The notes under the pieces were generated by a model that saw only the letters and a program-made list of their open reading frames with translations, made no database searches and was not told the DNA's origin. A stretch of 15,299 nucleotides of DNA from Clostridiales bacterium UBA1763. Its GTDB lineage: Bacteria > Bacillota > Clostridia > Oscillospirales > Oscillospiraceae. Position 1 is the stretch's first letter. Each line of letters begins with the position of its first letter. The position numbers and the translations under genes are program-made. Shown here piece after piece: positions 1-5,962 of the stretch. Where the stretch lies: assembly GCA_002314685.1 (NCBI GenBank), contig DCHB01000001.1, positions 1 through 15,299 of the forward strand, written 5' to 3'.

Positions 1-62
1 ATCAGGGCATACTGGCCTCCCACGGAAATGCCGTTGATAATATACGGTAATATTCCTTGCAT
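1..62 (-). CDS. Branched-chain amino acid ABC transporter permease, N-terminal fragment (LivH-like)
   Basis: Only the first 20 codons lie in the window; the gene runs off the left edge. They read M-Q-G-I-L-P-Y-I-I-N-G-I-S-V-G-G-Q-Y-A-L. That is the typical opening of LivH-type inner membrane permeases: a short hydrophobic start followed by the N-G-(I/L)-x-x-G-x-x-Y-A-L pattern leading into the first membrane helix. An AGGAGG-class site (GGAGG, complement of 71-75) sits 8 bases before the ATG at 60-62. The gene lies downstream of the LivJ-like binding protein on the same strand, the usual binding protein-permease order of leucine/isoleucine/valine uptake operons. The family call is fairly safe from the combination of N-terminus and context. 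The substrate cannot be read from this fragment. Confidence 0.8.
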   Translation of the reverse strand, partial: MQGILPYIINGISVGGQYAL

Positions 63-70
63 AAGGGAAA

Positions 71-75
71 CCTCC
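71..75 (-). promoter_or_regulatory. Ribosome binding site of the LivH-like permease
   Basis: GGAGG on the minus strand, 8 bases before the ATG at 60-62. It fixes the start of the partial permease gene. Confidence 0.75.
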
Positions 76-90
76 AAATCTTTCTTTTTT

Positions 91-138
91 ATCTGCTTTC
101 CCGTCTGTCCGACTGCTCGGGCAGACGGGAAAGCAGAT
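91..138 (-). repeat. Long stable hairpin in the livJ-livH intergenic region
   Basis: Positions 91-107 and 122-138 are a perfect 17-base inverted repeat. Pairing continues inward through one G:U pair and four more pairs to a 4-base loop at 113-116, giving a stem of about 22 bp. On the minus strand, the direction of the liv genes, the hairpin is followed by A-rich rather than T-rich sequence, so it is not a standard intrinsic terminator. A role as an RNA stability element between the highly expressed binding protein and the less expressed permease is inferred. Confidence 0.65.
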
Positions 139-192
139 AAGGGAAAAGCATCGCTAAAATTATCCATTGTAAACTGCTGCTTTTGCCGGAAC

Positions 193-232
193 AAAAACGC
201 GGAAAACTTGGCGGGGCAAACGCCCCGCCAAG
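193..232 (-). terminator. Intrinsic terminator/attenuator after the LivJ-like gene
   Basis: An 11-bp GC-rich stem (207-217 with 222-232, 4-base loop) is followed in the minus direction by TTTT, then CCGCG, then TTTTT. It starts 27 bases after the binding-protein stop codon. The interrupted T-run suggests partial termination, which would give more binding protein than permease transcript. Leakiness is inferred. Confidence 0.7.
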
Positions 233-258
233 TCTCATCTCAGACGGTTGCTAAAGAT

Positions 259-1422
259 TTAGTTAACACCCTGAATGGCGACGAACTCAAACTTACCGGT
301 TTCGGTGTTGGCGGTCTTGATGTAAGCGCTGTCGCGGATGGCATCGCCGATATCGTCAAACTCGATCAGACCGGAAACGCCTTCATAGGAGATACCGGGG
401 AGAGCTGCGAGAACAGCAGCGGGTTCGGTGCTGCCGGCAGCCTTGATGGCCTCGAGAGCGGTGAAGTAAGCATCATAACCCATAGCGGTGACGGCAGAAA
501 CATCGTCATTGCCGCCGTTGTTGGTCAGAGCGTCGGCATTGGCATTCATCCATTCCTTGATACCGGTATCGAATGCAGCATTGCCGCCTTCCTGATAGAA
601 GGTCGTGATCTTGAGGTCAACGGCCTTGCCCTTGGCAGACTCAGCAACCATGTTGTTGTCCCAGGTATCGGAGCCGAGCAGAGCGCCCTCAAAGCCCTGA
701 GCAGCAGCAGCCTCGATGATCAGCTGTGCATAGTTGGTGGAAACGGGAGCCATGATGCAGCCCGCGCCGGCGGCCTTGGCGTTGTTGATGTAGGAAACGA
801 AGTTGGCAGAGCCTTCGGGGAAGTCCTCGGAAATGACAGTGCCGCCGAGAGCCTCAAATGCCTGCGTGAAATAATAGACAAGGCCCTGGTCGTAGTCGGA
901 GCCGAGCATGGCGAGGGTATAAGCGGTGGTCACGCCGTTGGCCCAGGCATAGTTGGCAAGGACGGTGCCCTGGAACGGGTCGAGGAAGCATACGCGGAAG
1001 TAGTGCTCGTTACCCTCGGTTACCTGGGGGTTGGTGCAGGTTACGCCGATTGCGGGTACGCCTGCTTCTTTGAATGTATCGGAAGCAGCGATGGAAACGC
1101 CTGAGCCGTAGGAGCCGAGAACAACGGATACGCCCTCAGCGATAAGCTCGGTTGCTGCGGAGACTGCCTTCTCATTGACAGACTCGTTGTCAGCGTAAAC
1201 GAGCTCTACATTGTAGGTCACACCGTTGATTTCAACAGTGGGGCATACCTCGTTAGCATATTCCATGCCGAGAATTTCCTGCTTGCCGCCTGCGCCGTTT
1301 GCGCCTGTCTGAGGCTCATATACGCCTATTTTGATGACATTTGCTTCTGCGCCGTTGTCGCCGCATGCGCACAGTGCGAATACCATGAGCATTGCGAGAA
1401 CAAGTGCTAATACCTTTTTCAT
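259..1422 (-). CDS. livJ: Branched-chain amino acid ABC transporter substrate-binding lipoprotein (LivJ-like)
   Basis: This 387-residue protein is a type I periplasmic binding protein that would capture branched-chain or related amino acids and deliver them to a LivHMGF-type ABC importer. Residues 1-20 form a lipoprotein signal peptide: M-K-K, a hydrophobic run, and a lipobox L17-C18-A19-C20, so the mature protein should be anchored to the outer face of the membrane by Cys20. The mature part opens with the family's typical I-K-I-G-V-Y-E-P-x-T-G strand, followed by G-x-E-Y-A-N, and the length is normal for the family. The ATG is supported by AGGAGG (complement of 1433-1438), 10 bases away. The permease follows on the same strand after two hairpins. 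Ligand preference is not visible; amides and short peptides are alternatives for this family. Confidence 0.9.
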   Translation of the reverse strand: MKKVLALVLAMLMVFALCACGDNGAEANVIKIGVYEPQTGANGAGGKQEILGMEYANEVCPTVEINGVTYNVELVYADNESVNEKAVSAATELIAEGVSVVLGSYGSGVSIAASDTFKEAGVPAIGVTCTNPQVTEGNEHYFRVCFLDPFQGTVLANYAWANGVTTAYTLAMLGSDYDQGLVYYFTQAFEALGGTVISEDFPEGSANFVSYINNAKAAGAGCIMAPVSTNYAQLIIEAAAAQGFEGALLGSDTWDNNMVAESAKGKAVDLKITTFYQEGGNAAFDTGIKEWMNANADALTNNGGNDDVSAVTAMGYDAYFTALEAIKAAGSTEPAAVLAALPGISYEGVSGLIEFDDIGDAIRDSAYIKTANTETGKFEFVAIQGVN

Positions 1423-1462
1423 TTTGTTTTTTCCTCCTAAAAATCTCTCAACCTCAGAGTTT

Positions 1463-1481
1463 TGTCCGCGCTAAGCGGACA
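1463..1481 (-). repeat. Small hairpin in the 5' leader of the LivJ-like gene
   Basis: TGTCCGC (1463-1469) and GCGGACA (1475-1481) form a perfect 7-bp stem with a 5-base loop. It lies inside the predicted untranslated leader of the binding-protein gene, between the promoter and the ribosome binding site. It may protect or regulate the mRNA; no known riboswitch is recognised. Confidence 0.4.
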
Positions 1482-1507
1482 TTTGTCTTTTTGTTGATTA
1501 CGGGTGT

Positions 1508-1536
1508 ATTATAAACTACCTAAATCAAAAATGCAA
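1508..1536 (-). promoter_or_regulatory. Promoter of the LivJ-like gene
   Basis: On the minus strand, TTGCAT (1536-1531) is separated by 17 bases from a perfect TATAAT (1513-1508). The predicted start near 1501 gives a leader of about 80 bases. The -35 box lies just after the tmcAL stop codon, so the liv genes have their own housekeeping-type promoter. Confidence 0.65.
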
Positions 1537-1550
1537 CTACTTTTTTGCCA

Positions 1551-2768
1551 TTAGATTAACAATTCAGTAACAATCCTCGGGCTTATGCGATAGTCTGCCC
1601 CGCCGCGCCGTTCTGCCTGTGCCGTATAGCCGAGGGCATAGAGGTCGTGGGCGGCACTGCACAGCTCGAAAATCCTGCGGCAGTTTGCGTCAAGCTGATT
1701 TACGCTTGCGGGCTTTGTTATAATCGGAACGCGGGATTTTGTGTTCATTTCCTTCAGTACCGCACAGCCGCGTTCGTTTGCCGCAAGCACTCTCGCATAA
1801 GGCGGGATGCCGAGGCTATCCTCCGCTTTTATGCCGAGTGCGGCGCACATTGTCATGCGTCTTATTCTGCTCAGGGCATAGCGCTTGCTTTTTGCCGCGG
1901 CGAGTATTGCGTCCACACTGCACTCCTCGTGTGCCGCCCTTGCAAGCCGTATGCCGAGCCCCTCCCCCGCATCGTTAAGCGCCTCAAAGCTGTCGGGCGG
2001 GAGCATACGCAGGCGCGAAAGCATAGCCGCCTCGAGATTTTCTTTAATTACGGGACCTCTGCCGAGCTTGTCCTCGCGCTTATATATATCGTATGCCGTC
2101 TGCGGCACGGATGCGGATATATCCACACCGCTTGCAAGTGCGCGGCGTATCTCCGATGCCGAGCGCGGTCCCGACTGCGCCGTGCTGTCGTGTCCCGAGC
2201 CGAAGCGGAGCACCGTCACGGGCTCGATATCGAGGCTTTGGTCGTAAATTGCCTTAATATACTCAACCGCGAGTATATTATTCGGCGTTTCAAGCTGGCA
2301 GGCAAGCTCGCCGAGTCTTTTCTCGGCGGCACGCTGTCTTGCCGCGGCAAAGGATATGCTCTCATCGCGTTTAAGCTCGTCCTTTACTTCATTTATAAAT
2401 AATGGATTGAGCATAAGCTCTGCGAGCTGTTCAAGCGGTGCTGTCTCGCCGCATTCCGAGCCAAAACTGAGCTGAGTTACAACACCCGTCGCGCCCAACA
2501 GCCCGACAGCGCCTCTTGCAAAGCCCTCGGCAGATGACAGAGTCCACGGAAGCGGAAGCTCGAGCACGAGGTCAGCTCCGCTTCTGACAGCCGCCTCGGC
2601 ACGGGCAAACTTCGAGTAAACAGCCGCCTCACCGCGCTGAATAAAGTCGCCCGACATCACGCAGACGACGGGGCAATCTGTGCCCATGAGCCTTATTGTT
2701 TCCTGTATATGGTGCTTATGCCCGAAATGAAACGGATTGTATTCCCCTACTATGCCTATAACGCTCAA
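1551..2768 (-). CDS. tmcAL: tRNA(Met) cytidine acetate ligase
   Basis: A 405-residue protein of the TmcAL family (formerly YlbM/UPF0348). Family members use ATP and acetate to make N4-acetylcytidine at the wobble position of elongator tRNA-Met, via an acetyl-adenylate. The nucleotidyltransferase fold is clear: residues 5-21 carry G-I-V-G-E-Y-N-P-F-H-F-G-H with the H14-F-G-H17 nucleotide-binding motif. S-G-D-F-I-Q-R-G-E, the L-V-L-E-L-P-L-P segment and P-N-N-I-L-A-V-E-Y follow in the usual order. Length matches the family (about 400). The start is TTG at 2766-2768, chosen because AAGGAGG (complement of 2777-2783) is 8 bases away and the N-terminal motif begins at residue 5. It is divergent from ackA. 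The enzymatic role is known for the family and not shown for this copy. Confidence 0.93.
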   Translation of the reverse strand: MSVIGIVGEYNPFHFGHKHHIQETIRLMGTDCPVVCVMSGDFIQRGEAAVYSKFARAEAAVRSGADLVLELPLPWTLSSAEGFARGAVGLLGATGVVTQLSFGSECGETAPLEQLAELMLNPLFINEVKDELKRDESISFAAARQRAAEKRLGELACQLETPNNILAVEYIKAIYDQSLDIEPVTVLRFGSGHDSTAQSGPRSASEIRRALASGVDISASVPQTAYDIYKREDKLGRGPVIKENLEAAMLSRLRMLPPDSFEALNDAGEGLGIRLARAAHEECSVDAILAAAKSKRYALSRIRRMTMCAALGIKAEDSLGIPPYARVLAANERGCAVLKEMNTKSRVPIITKPASVNQLDANCRRIFELCSAAHDLYALGYTAQAERRGGADYRISPRIVTELLI

Positions 2769-2776
2769 AATACCCG

Positions 2777-2783
2777 CCTCCTT
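2777..2783 (-). promoter_or_regulatory. Ribosome binding site that sets the TTG start of tmcAL
   Basis: AAGGAGG on the minus strand, 8 bases before the TTG at 2766-2768. No ATG or GTG in frame fits as well, so the non-ATG start is well supported. Confidence 0.8.
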
Positions 2784-2814
2784 AAAAATAAACTTGCTTT
2801 TTACCGAATTTGTA

Positions 2815-2843
2815 TTAAAATAGTCCTCGTATGTTATTATAAT
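2815..2843 (+). promoter_or_regulatory. Probable ackA promoter; its -10 is palindromic and may also serve tmcAL
   Basis: TTAAAA (2815-2820), a 17-base gap and a perfect TATAAT (2838-2843) face ackA, predicting a start near 2850. The overlapping ATTATAAT (2836-2843) also reads TATAAT on the minus strand (2841-2836), pointing toward tmcAL, though its -35 is poor there. The -10 is strong and the -35 assignments are weaker. Confidence 0.5.
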
Positions 2844-2889
2844 ACAATTTATTTAGTATTTTTACAATAAGAAAGGACTATTGTTTGTA

Positions 2890-4086
2890 ATGAAGATTCT
2901 TGTTATCAACGCAGGCAGCTCTTCCCTCAAGTACCAGCTTATTGATATGGAGACCGAGTCCGTAATGGCTAAGGGCCTTTGCGAGCGTATCGGCATCGAC
3001 GGTCATCTTAAGCACAGCCCCCTCGTCGGCGGCAAGCCCGTTTTCAACGAGGACATCGCTCTGCCCACTCACGCTGAGGCTATTGCGGCTGTTATCGACA
3101 AGCTCACAAGTGCCGAGTTCGGCGTTGTCGCTTCCATGAAGGAAATCGACGCTGTCGGTCACCGCGTCGTTCACGGCGGCGAGAAGTTTGCTTCCTCCGT
3201 TCTTATCACCGACGAGGTTATGGCGGCACTCGAGGAGTGCACCCCCTTTGCTCCTCTGCACAACCCCGCAAATATTATCGGCATCAACGCCTGCCGCGAC
3301 GTTATGGGCGACGTTCCCATGGTTGCAGTATTCGATACCGCTTTCCACCAGACCATGCCCGGCAAGGCATTCATGTATGCTGTCCCCTATGAGTACTACA
3401 AGAACGACGGCATCCGCCGCTACGGCTTCCACGGCACAAGCCACCGCTATGTTTCCTCCCGCTGTGCTGAGATGATGGGCAAGCCCATTGAGGAGCTCAA
3501 GATCGTATCCTGCCACATGGGCAACGGCAGCTCCATCGCGGCTATCGACGGCGGCAAGTGCGTTGATACCTCCATGGGCTTCACCCCGCTGGTAGGTCTG
3601 CCCATGGGCACCCGCTGCGGTGACCTCGATGCAGGCGTTATTCAGTTTATAATGAATAAGTACGGCATGAACATCGACGAGATGCTCAGCGTTCTCAATA
3701 AGAAGTCAGGCGTTCTCGGTGTTTCGGGCGTCTCCTCCGACTTCCGTGACCTCGACAATGCCGCCGCTGAGGGCAATGACCGTGCACAGCTCGCTCTCGA
3801 TATGTTCCATTACTGGGTTGCAAAGGTTGCAGGCTCATACGTTGCCGCAATGAACGGCGTTGACGCTATCGTTTTCACCGCAGGTGTCGGCGAAAACTCC
3901 AAGGGCTCACGCAAGGCAATCGCAGAGTACTTCGGCTACCTCGGCGTCACAATCGACGAGGAGGCAAACTCCAAGCGCGGCGAGGATATTATGATTTCCA
4001 CTCCCGACTCCAAGGTCAAGGTTTTCGTAATCCCCACCAACGAGGAGCTCGTCATCGCCCGCGATACCAAAGAAATCTGCGGCTGA
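2890..4086 (+). CDS. ackA: Acetate kinase
   Basis: A 398-residue cytoplasmic enzyme that reversibly converts acetyl phosphate and ADP to acetate and ATP, the energy-yielding step of acetate fermentation. It begins M-K-I-L-V-I-N-A-G-S-S-S-L-K, the phosphate-binding start of the ASKHA kinase fold. Residues matching those studied in the Methanosarcina enzyme are present with an offset of one: N7, R92, D149, H181, R242 and E385. R-Y-G-F-H-G-T-S-H (177-185) and the G-N-G-S-S loop are intact, and length is normal. The ATG at 2890 is preferred over an in-frame TTG at 2881, because AAAGGA (2872-2877) would lie only 3 bases from that TTG but 12 from the ATG. The partner phosphotransacetylase gene is not next to it. 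A strong terminator follows. Confidence 0.97.
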   Translation: MKILVINAGSSSLKYQLIDMETESVMAKGLCERIGIDGHLKHSPLVGGKPVFNEDIALPTHAEAIAAVIDKLTSAEFGVVASMKEIDAVGHRVVHGGEKFASSVLITDEVMAALEECTPFAPLHNPANIIGINACRDVMGDVPMVAVFDTAFHQTMPGKAFMYAVPYEYYKNDGIRRYGFHGTSHRYVSSRCAEMMGKPIEELKIVSCHMGNGSSIAAIDGGKCVDTSMGFTPLVGLPMGTRCGDLDAGVIQFIMNKYGMNIDEMLSVLNKKSGVLGVSGVSSDFRDLDNAAAEGNDRAQLALDMFHYWVAKVAGSYVAAMNGVDAIVFTAGVGENSKGSRKAIAEYFGYLGVTIDEEANSKRGEDIMISTPDSKVKVFVIPTNEELVIARDTKEICG

Positions 4087-4097
4087 TTAGTAATATT

Positions 4098-4140
4098 AAA
4101 CGGCGCTCAACTGAACTCAGTTGAGCGCCGTTTCTTTTTA
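4098..4140 (+). terminator. Strong intrinsic terminator after ackA, also facing the converging gene
   Basis: A 16-bp stem (4098-4113 with 4118-4133, 4-base loop) is followed by TTTCTTTTT. It starts 11 bases after the ackA stop. In the minus direction it lies directly after the stop of the membrane-protein gene at 4138, but only TTTAATATT follows there, so it should work less well that way. Confidence 0.9.
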
Positions 4141-4644
4141 GTTTTGTTCTTCTACATTAGACTGCTCTGATAAATCTTTTTTTCCAAACTTATTAAGTCC
4201 AACCAACAATAGAGAAACTGCATTAAGCGCAATAACTACATAAGCGCCCCAGTACAATTCAAAGCCCATTATTGCGTCTTGATATCCATTTGGTGTAAAT
4301 GGTATTCTACACATTCTAATCATAAGAATAATAAATATCAGGATATTTGCTACTGAAATAGCCCCACTCATTTTGGTAATACGTGAGATTTTGTCTAAAG
4401 ACTTCAGCAGATATACCAAAACCGATATGATTGTAATTGCCGTCAGAACAATAGCAATGACTTTATCAAAAGGTCTCCAATTACATGTCGCAAATAGTTT
4501 GGTTGTTCCATTTAATATCGGCTGATTGGCTAAAGTAACTATAGTCAAGTCAAATAATGGAGTTACAAAATAGCACACCAACTCAGCTATGCTCAAAGCG
4601 CATAATATTTGATTTACTTTCGTTTTAATTTTAATCACTTCCAA
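4138..4644 (-). CDS. Four-helix membrane protein of unknown function
   Basis: No family is recognised. The 168-residue protein has four hydrophobic segments, at about 13-37, 62-80, 94-110 and 130-150. The tail is short and charged (G-K-K-D-L-S-E ending E-E-Q-N), and both ends are probably cytoplasmic. The loop before helix 4 contains Y-Q-D-A-I-M-G, which resembles Y-Q-D-A-V-I-G in the lipoprotein encoded just upstream. The start is uncertain: the frame opens at TTG (4642-4644), with GTG at 4636-4638 as an alternative, and neither has a good ribosome binding site. The gene lies 38 bases after the lipoprotein gene on the same strand and is probably cotranscribed with it. Its base composition is clearly more AT-rich than the neighbouring housekeeping genes, suggesting an accessory, perhaps transferred, origin. 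Confidence 0.7.
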   Translation of the reverse strand: MEVIKIKTKVNQILCALSIAELVCYFVTPLFDLTIVTLANQPILNGTTKLFATCNWRPFDKVIAIVLTAITIISVLVYLLKSLDKISRITKMSGAISVANILIFIILMIRMCRIPFTPNGYQDAIMGFELYWGAYVVIALNAVSLLLVGLNKFGKKDLSEQSNVEEQN

Positions 4645-4682
4645 CTCATTTTTATATTATTGAAGGATAAATACCCTTCGGA

Positions 4683-5057
4683 TTAGTCTTTTTGAATGTC
4701 AAATCTGACATTATTAACTGTGCCGTCGCTGCACATAACCTCTTTTACAATAGTAAAATTATAGCATACAAAATCGTTAGCATAATCATCAACCGTACCG
4801 TACATATGACCTGTTATGGTAACAATATACGCATCATTGCTTGAATTTAATTCTGCAGACCTGTTTCCGATAACTGCGTCTTGATAGGTATGGAATCCAC
4901 AACGCAATGCTACTTGCTTATCAAAAAGCGAGTCAGTAACAATTTTACTGATTGCTTCCTGCGCTGAGCTAACAGAATCATCTGCCACGGTAGCCCCGCA
5001 GGCGCAGAGTGAGAGGCACATCACCAATGCCAGTAATAGTGGAACAATCCTTCTCAT
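4683..5057 (-). CDS. Small secreted lipoprotein of unknown function
   Basis: A 124-residue protein with a clear lipoprotein signal: M-R-R, a hydrophobic stretch, and the lipobox L17-C18-A19-C20, so it should be anchored outside the membrane by Cys20. The mature domain of about 104 residues matches no family I recognise. It contains three further cysteines (C53, C98, C109), a Y-I-V-T-I-T-G-H-M-Y-G strand-like segment (77-87) and an aromatic F-V-C-Y-N-F-T stretch. This suggests a small beta-rich domain, possibly with a disulfide. The ATG is supported by AGGAG (complement of 5067-5071), 9 bases away. A perfect 18-base palindrome overlaps its likely -10 box, so it is probably controlled by the divergent HTH protein. 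The membrane-protein gene downstream is its likely partner. Confidence 0.75.
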   Translation of the reverse strand: MRRIVPLLLALVMCLSLCACGATVADDSVSSAQEAISKIVTDSLFDKQVALRCGFHTYQDAVIGNRSAELNSSNDAYIVTITGHMYGTVDDYANDFVCYNFTIVKEVMCSDGTVNNVRFDIQKD

Positions 5058-5084
5058 TTTCTTTTTCTCCTATTTTTCTTATTT

Positions 5085-5102
5085 TGTATCATATATGATA
5101 CA
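5085..5102. promoter_or_regulatory. Operator 1: perfect 18-base palindrome
   Basis: TGTATCATA joined to its exact reverse complement TATGATACA. The core is TATCA-TATA-TGATA (5087-5100). On the minus strand it contains TATGAT (5093-5088), a good -10 box for the lipoprotein gene with a predicted start near 5081, so a bound protein would block that promoter. Confidence 0.65.
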
Positions 5103-5104
5103 TA

Positions 5105-5134
5105 TTGAGGTAATAATAACTTAGTCATGATAAA
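5105..5134 (+). promoter_or_regulatory. Possible promoter of the HTH regulator gene
   Basis: TTGAGG (5105-5110) and GATAAA (5129-5134), 18 bases apart, each match the consensus at 4 of 6 positions. The predicted start near 5141 falls at operator 2, with operator 1 just upstream of the -35. The assignment is tentative. Confidence 0.35.
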
Positions 5135-5141
5135 AAGTCAA

Positions 5142-5155
5142 TATCAAATATGATA
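5142..5155. promoter_or_regulatory. Operator 2: second TATCA-N4-TGATA site
   Basis: TATCA-AATA-TGATA repeats the core of operator 1 with identical half-sites and identical 4-base spacing; one more base pairs on each side (5141, 5156). The centres of the two sites are 55 bases apart. This one abuts the ribosome binding site of the HTH gene, which fits autorepression. Confidence 0.6.
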
Positions 5156-5170
5156 TAAAGGGGCTTTTTT

Positions 5171-5389
5171 ATGGACTATATTGAGAGAATGATCGGTATT
5201 CGCATTGACCATGACGAAACCCAAACTCAGCTCGCTCAGGCTATCGGCTGGAGCAGACCGCAGATTGCGCGCTATGAAACCCGAAAATGTGTCCCGTCAT
5301 TGGACTACTTTATTGCATTTTGCCGTCACTATAATGTCAGTGCGGATTATATACTCGGCTTTCCTTATTATCACAAAACATCGCAATAA
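5171..5389 (+). CDS. XRE/Cro-CI family HTH transcriptional regulator
   Basis: A 72-residue single-domain DNA-binding protein. The helix-turn-helix spans about residues 17-38: T-Q-L-A-Q-A-I-G-W-S-R-P-Q-I-A-R-Y-E closely matches the XRE pattern, with the recognition helix near R29-E36. It is followed by the usual P-S-L-D-Y-F-I-x-F-C-x-x-Y-N-V-S-A-D-Y-I-L-G that closes the domain. There is no sensor or dimerisation extension, so it probably binds as a Cro-like dimer. The ATG is set by AAAGGGG (5157-5163), 7 bases away. It is divergent from the lipoprotein gene, and the gap holds two identical-type inverted repeats, so it likely represses itself and the lipoprotein/membrane-protein pair. It has its own terminator. 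Confidence 0.88.
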   Translation: MDYIERMIGIRIDHDETQTQLAQAIGWSRPQIARYETRKCVPSLDYFIAFCRHYNVSADYILGFPYYHKTSQ

Positions 5390-5422
5390 TATCTGCGGAT
5401 GAGATATACATTATAAATATAT

Positions 5423-5453
5423 GCAATCCTTGCCGTGCGAGGGTTGCTTTTTT
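5423..5453 (+). terminator. Intrinsic terminator of the HTH regulator gene
   Basis: GCAATCCT (5423-5430) pairs with AGGGTTGC (5440-5447) through 8 pairs including one G:U, and is followed by six T. It lies 34 bases after the stop codon. Confidence 0.75.
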
Positions 5454-5494
5454 ATGATAAACGCAATTTTTCTTTGATTTTTCAAAGAAAATCA

Positions 5495-5523
5495 TTGACA
5501 AGCGAATACAGAAATGGTATGCT
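5495..5523 (+). promoter_or_regulatory. Strong promoter of the rplU-rpmA unit
   Basis: Perfect TTGACA (5495-5500), a 17-base spacer, and TATGCT (5518-5523) preceded by TGG, an extended -10. The predicted start near 5530 leaves a leader of about 80 bases. Confidence 0.8.
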
Positions 5524-5540
5524 ATCAAAGCCGCATTGAA

Positions 5541-5590
5541 TGGGTCGGAAGTTCGGGACTTGCCCGACACCTATGAGAGCGAGACCTGAA
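5541..5590 (+). ncRNA. Probable L21 leader RNA (ribosomal protein autoregulation)
   Basis: Between promoter and ribosome binding site the transcript can fold. GGGTC (5542-5546) pairs with GACCT (5583-5587) as a closing stem around a hairpin, TCGGG (5553-5557) with CCCGA (5563-5567) and a 5-base loop. An alternative pairing of GTCGG (5544-5548 region) with the CCGAC at 5564-5568 would compete with that hairpin. Firmicutes are known to carry a structured L21 leader at exactly this place. The assignment rests on position and fold and was not checked against the family model. Confidence 0.55.
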
Positions 5591-5609
5591 GAAAGGATAT
5601 AACCAGTTC

Positions 5610-5924
5610 ATGAAGCATGCAGTTATCGAAACAGGCGGCAAGCAGTACCGTGTTGCAGAGGGCGACGTAATCTTCATCGAGAAGCTCGATGTTGAGGCAG
5701 GCGAATCTGTTAAGTTTGACCGTGTACTCGCAGTTATCGACGGCGAAAACACCGTATTCGGCGCTCCTGTCATCGAGGGTGCAACCGTCAGCGCAAATGT
5801 CGTTAAGAACGGCAAGAGCAAGAAGGTTCGCGTCTATAAGATGAAGCCCAAGAAGGGCTACCGCAGAACTCAGGGCCACAGACAGCCCTACACAAAGGTT
5901 CAGATTGAAACCATCAACGCATAA
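5610..5924 (+). CDS. rplU: 50S ribosomal protein L21
   Basis: A 104-residue ribosomal protein that binds 23S rRNA in the large subunit and is full length for the family. It begins M-K-H-A-V-I-E-T-G-G-K-Q-Y-R-V and carries the L21 signature near the C-terminus, K-K-G-Y-R-R-T-Q-G-H-R-Q-P-Y-T-K-V-Q-I. The ATG follows AAAGGA (5592-5597) by 12 bases. It is the first gene of the unit and is followed after only 38 bases by rpmA. Many Firmicutes have the prp (ysxB) protease gene between these two, and there is no room for it here. Confidence 0.97.
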   Translation: MKHAVIETGGKQYRVAEGDVIFIEKLDVEAGESVKFDRVLAVIDGENTVFGAPVIEGATVSANVVKNGKSKKVRVYKMKPKKGYRRTQGHRQPYTKVQIETINA

Positions 5925-5947
5925 TTTATTCCGCTACTACTGATAAT

Positions 5948-5953
5948 GGAGGT
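5948..5953 (+). promoter_or_regulatory. Ribosome binding site fixing the short start of L27
   Basis: GGAGGT, 9 bases before the ATG at 5963. Because this site lies where codons for an N-terminal extension would have to be, it shows that L27 is made without one. Confidence 0.8.
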
Positions 5954-5962
5954 GTAACCTTA

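Noticed and set aside
28..1104. A 358-codon open frame on the plus strand
   Set aside because: It lies antisense to the clear LivJ-like gene, starts inside the LivH fragment and crosses both hairpins, and its product resembles no protein. It is a by-product of GC-rich codon use on the other strand.
1463..1500. Plus-strand terminator (hairpin followed by T-rich sequence)
   Set aside because: No plus-strand gene ends here, and the site falls within the predicted leader of the minus-strand livJ-like gene, so a leader hairpin fits better.
2801..2817. A 17-base near-repeat of 10656-10672 (TTACCGAATTTG-Y-ATTA)
   Set aside because: One near-match of this length is expected by chance in a window of this size, and the two sites sit in unlike contexts (a promoter region and the gap before a ribosome binding site).
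4662..4679. Terminator between the lipoprotein and membrane-protein genes
   Set aside because: GAAGG/CCTTC gives only 5 pairs with a large loop and no T-run, so cotranscription of the two genes remains likely.
5925..5962. A hidden prp gene or L27 extension between rplU and rpmA
   Set aside because: The gap is only 38 bases and contains the ribosome binding site of rpmA; upstream codons in frame have no start codon.
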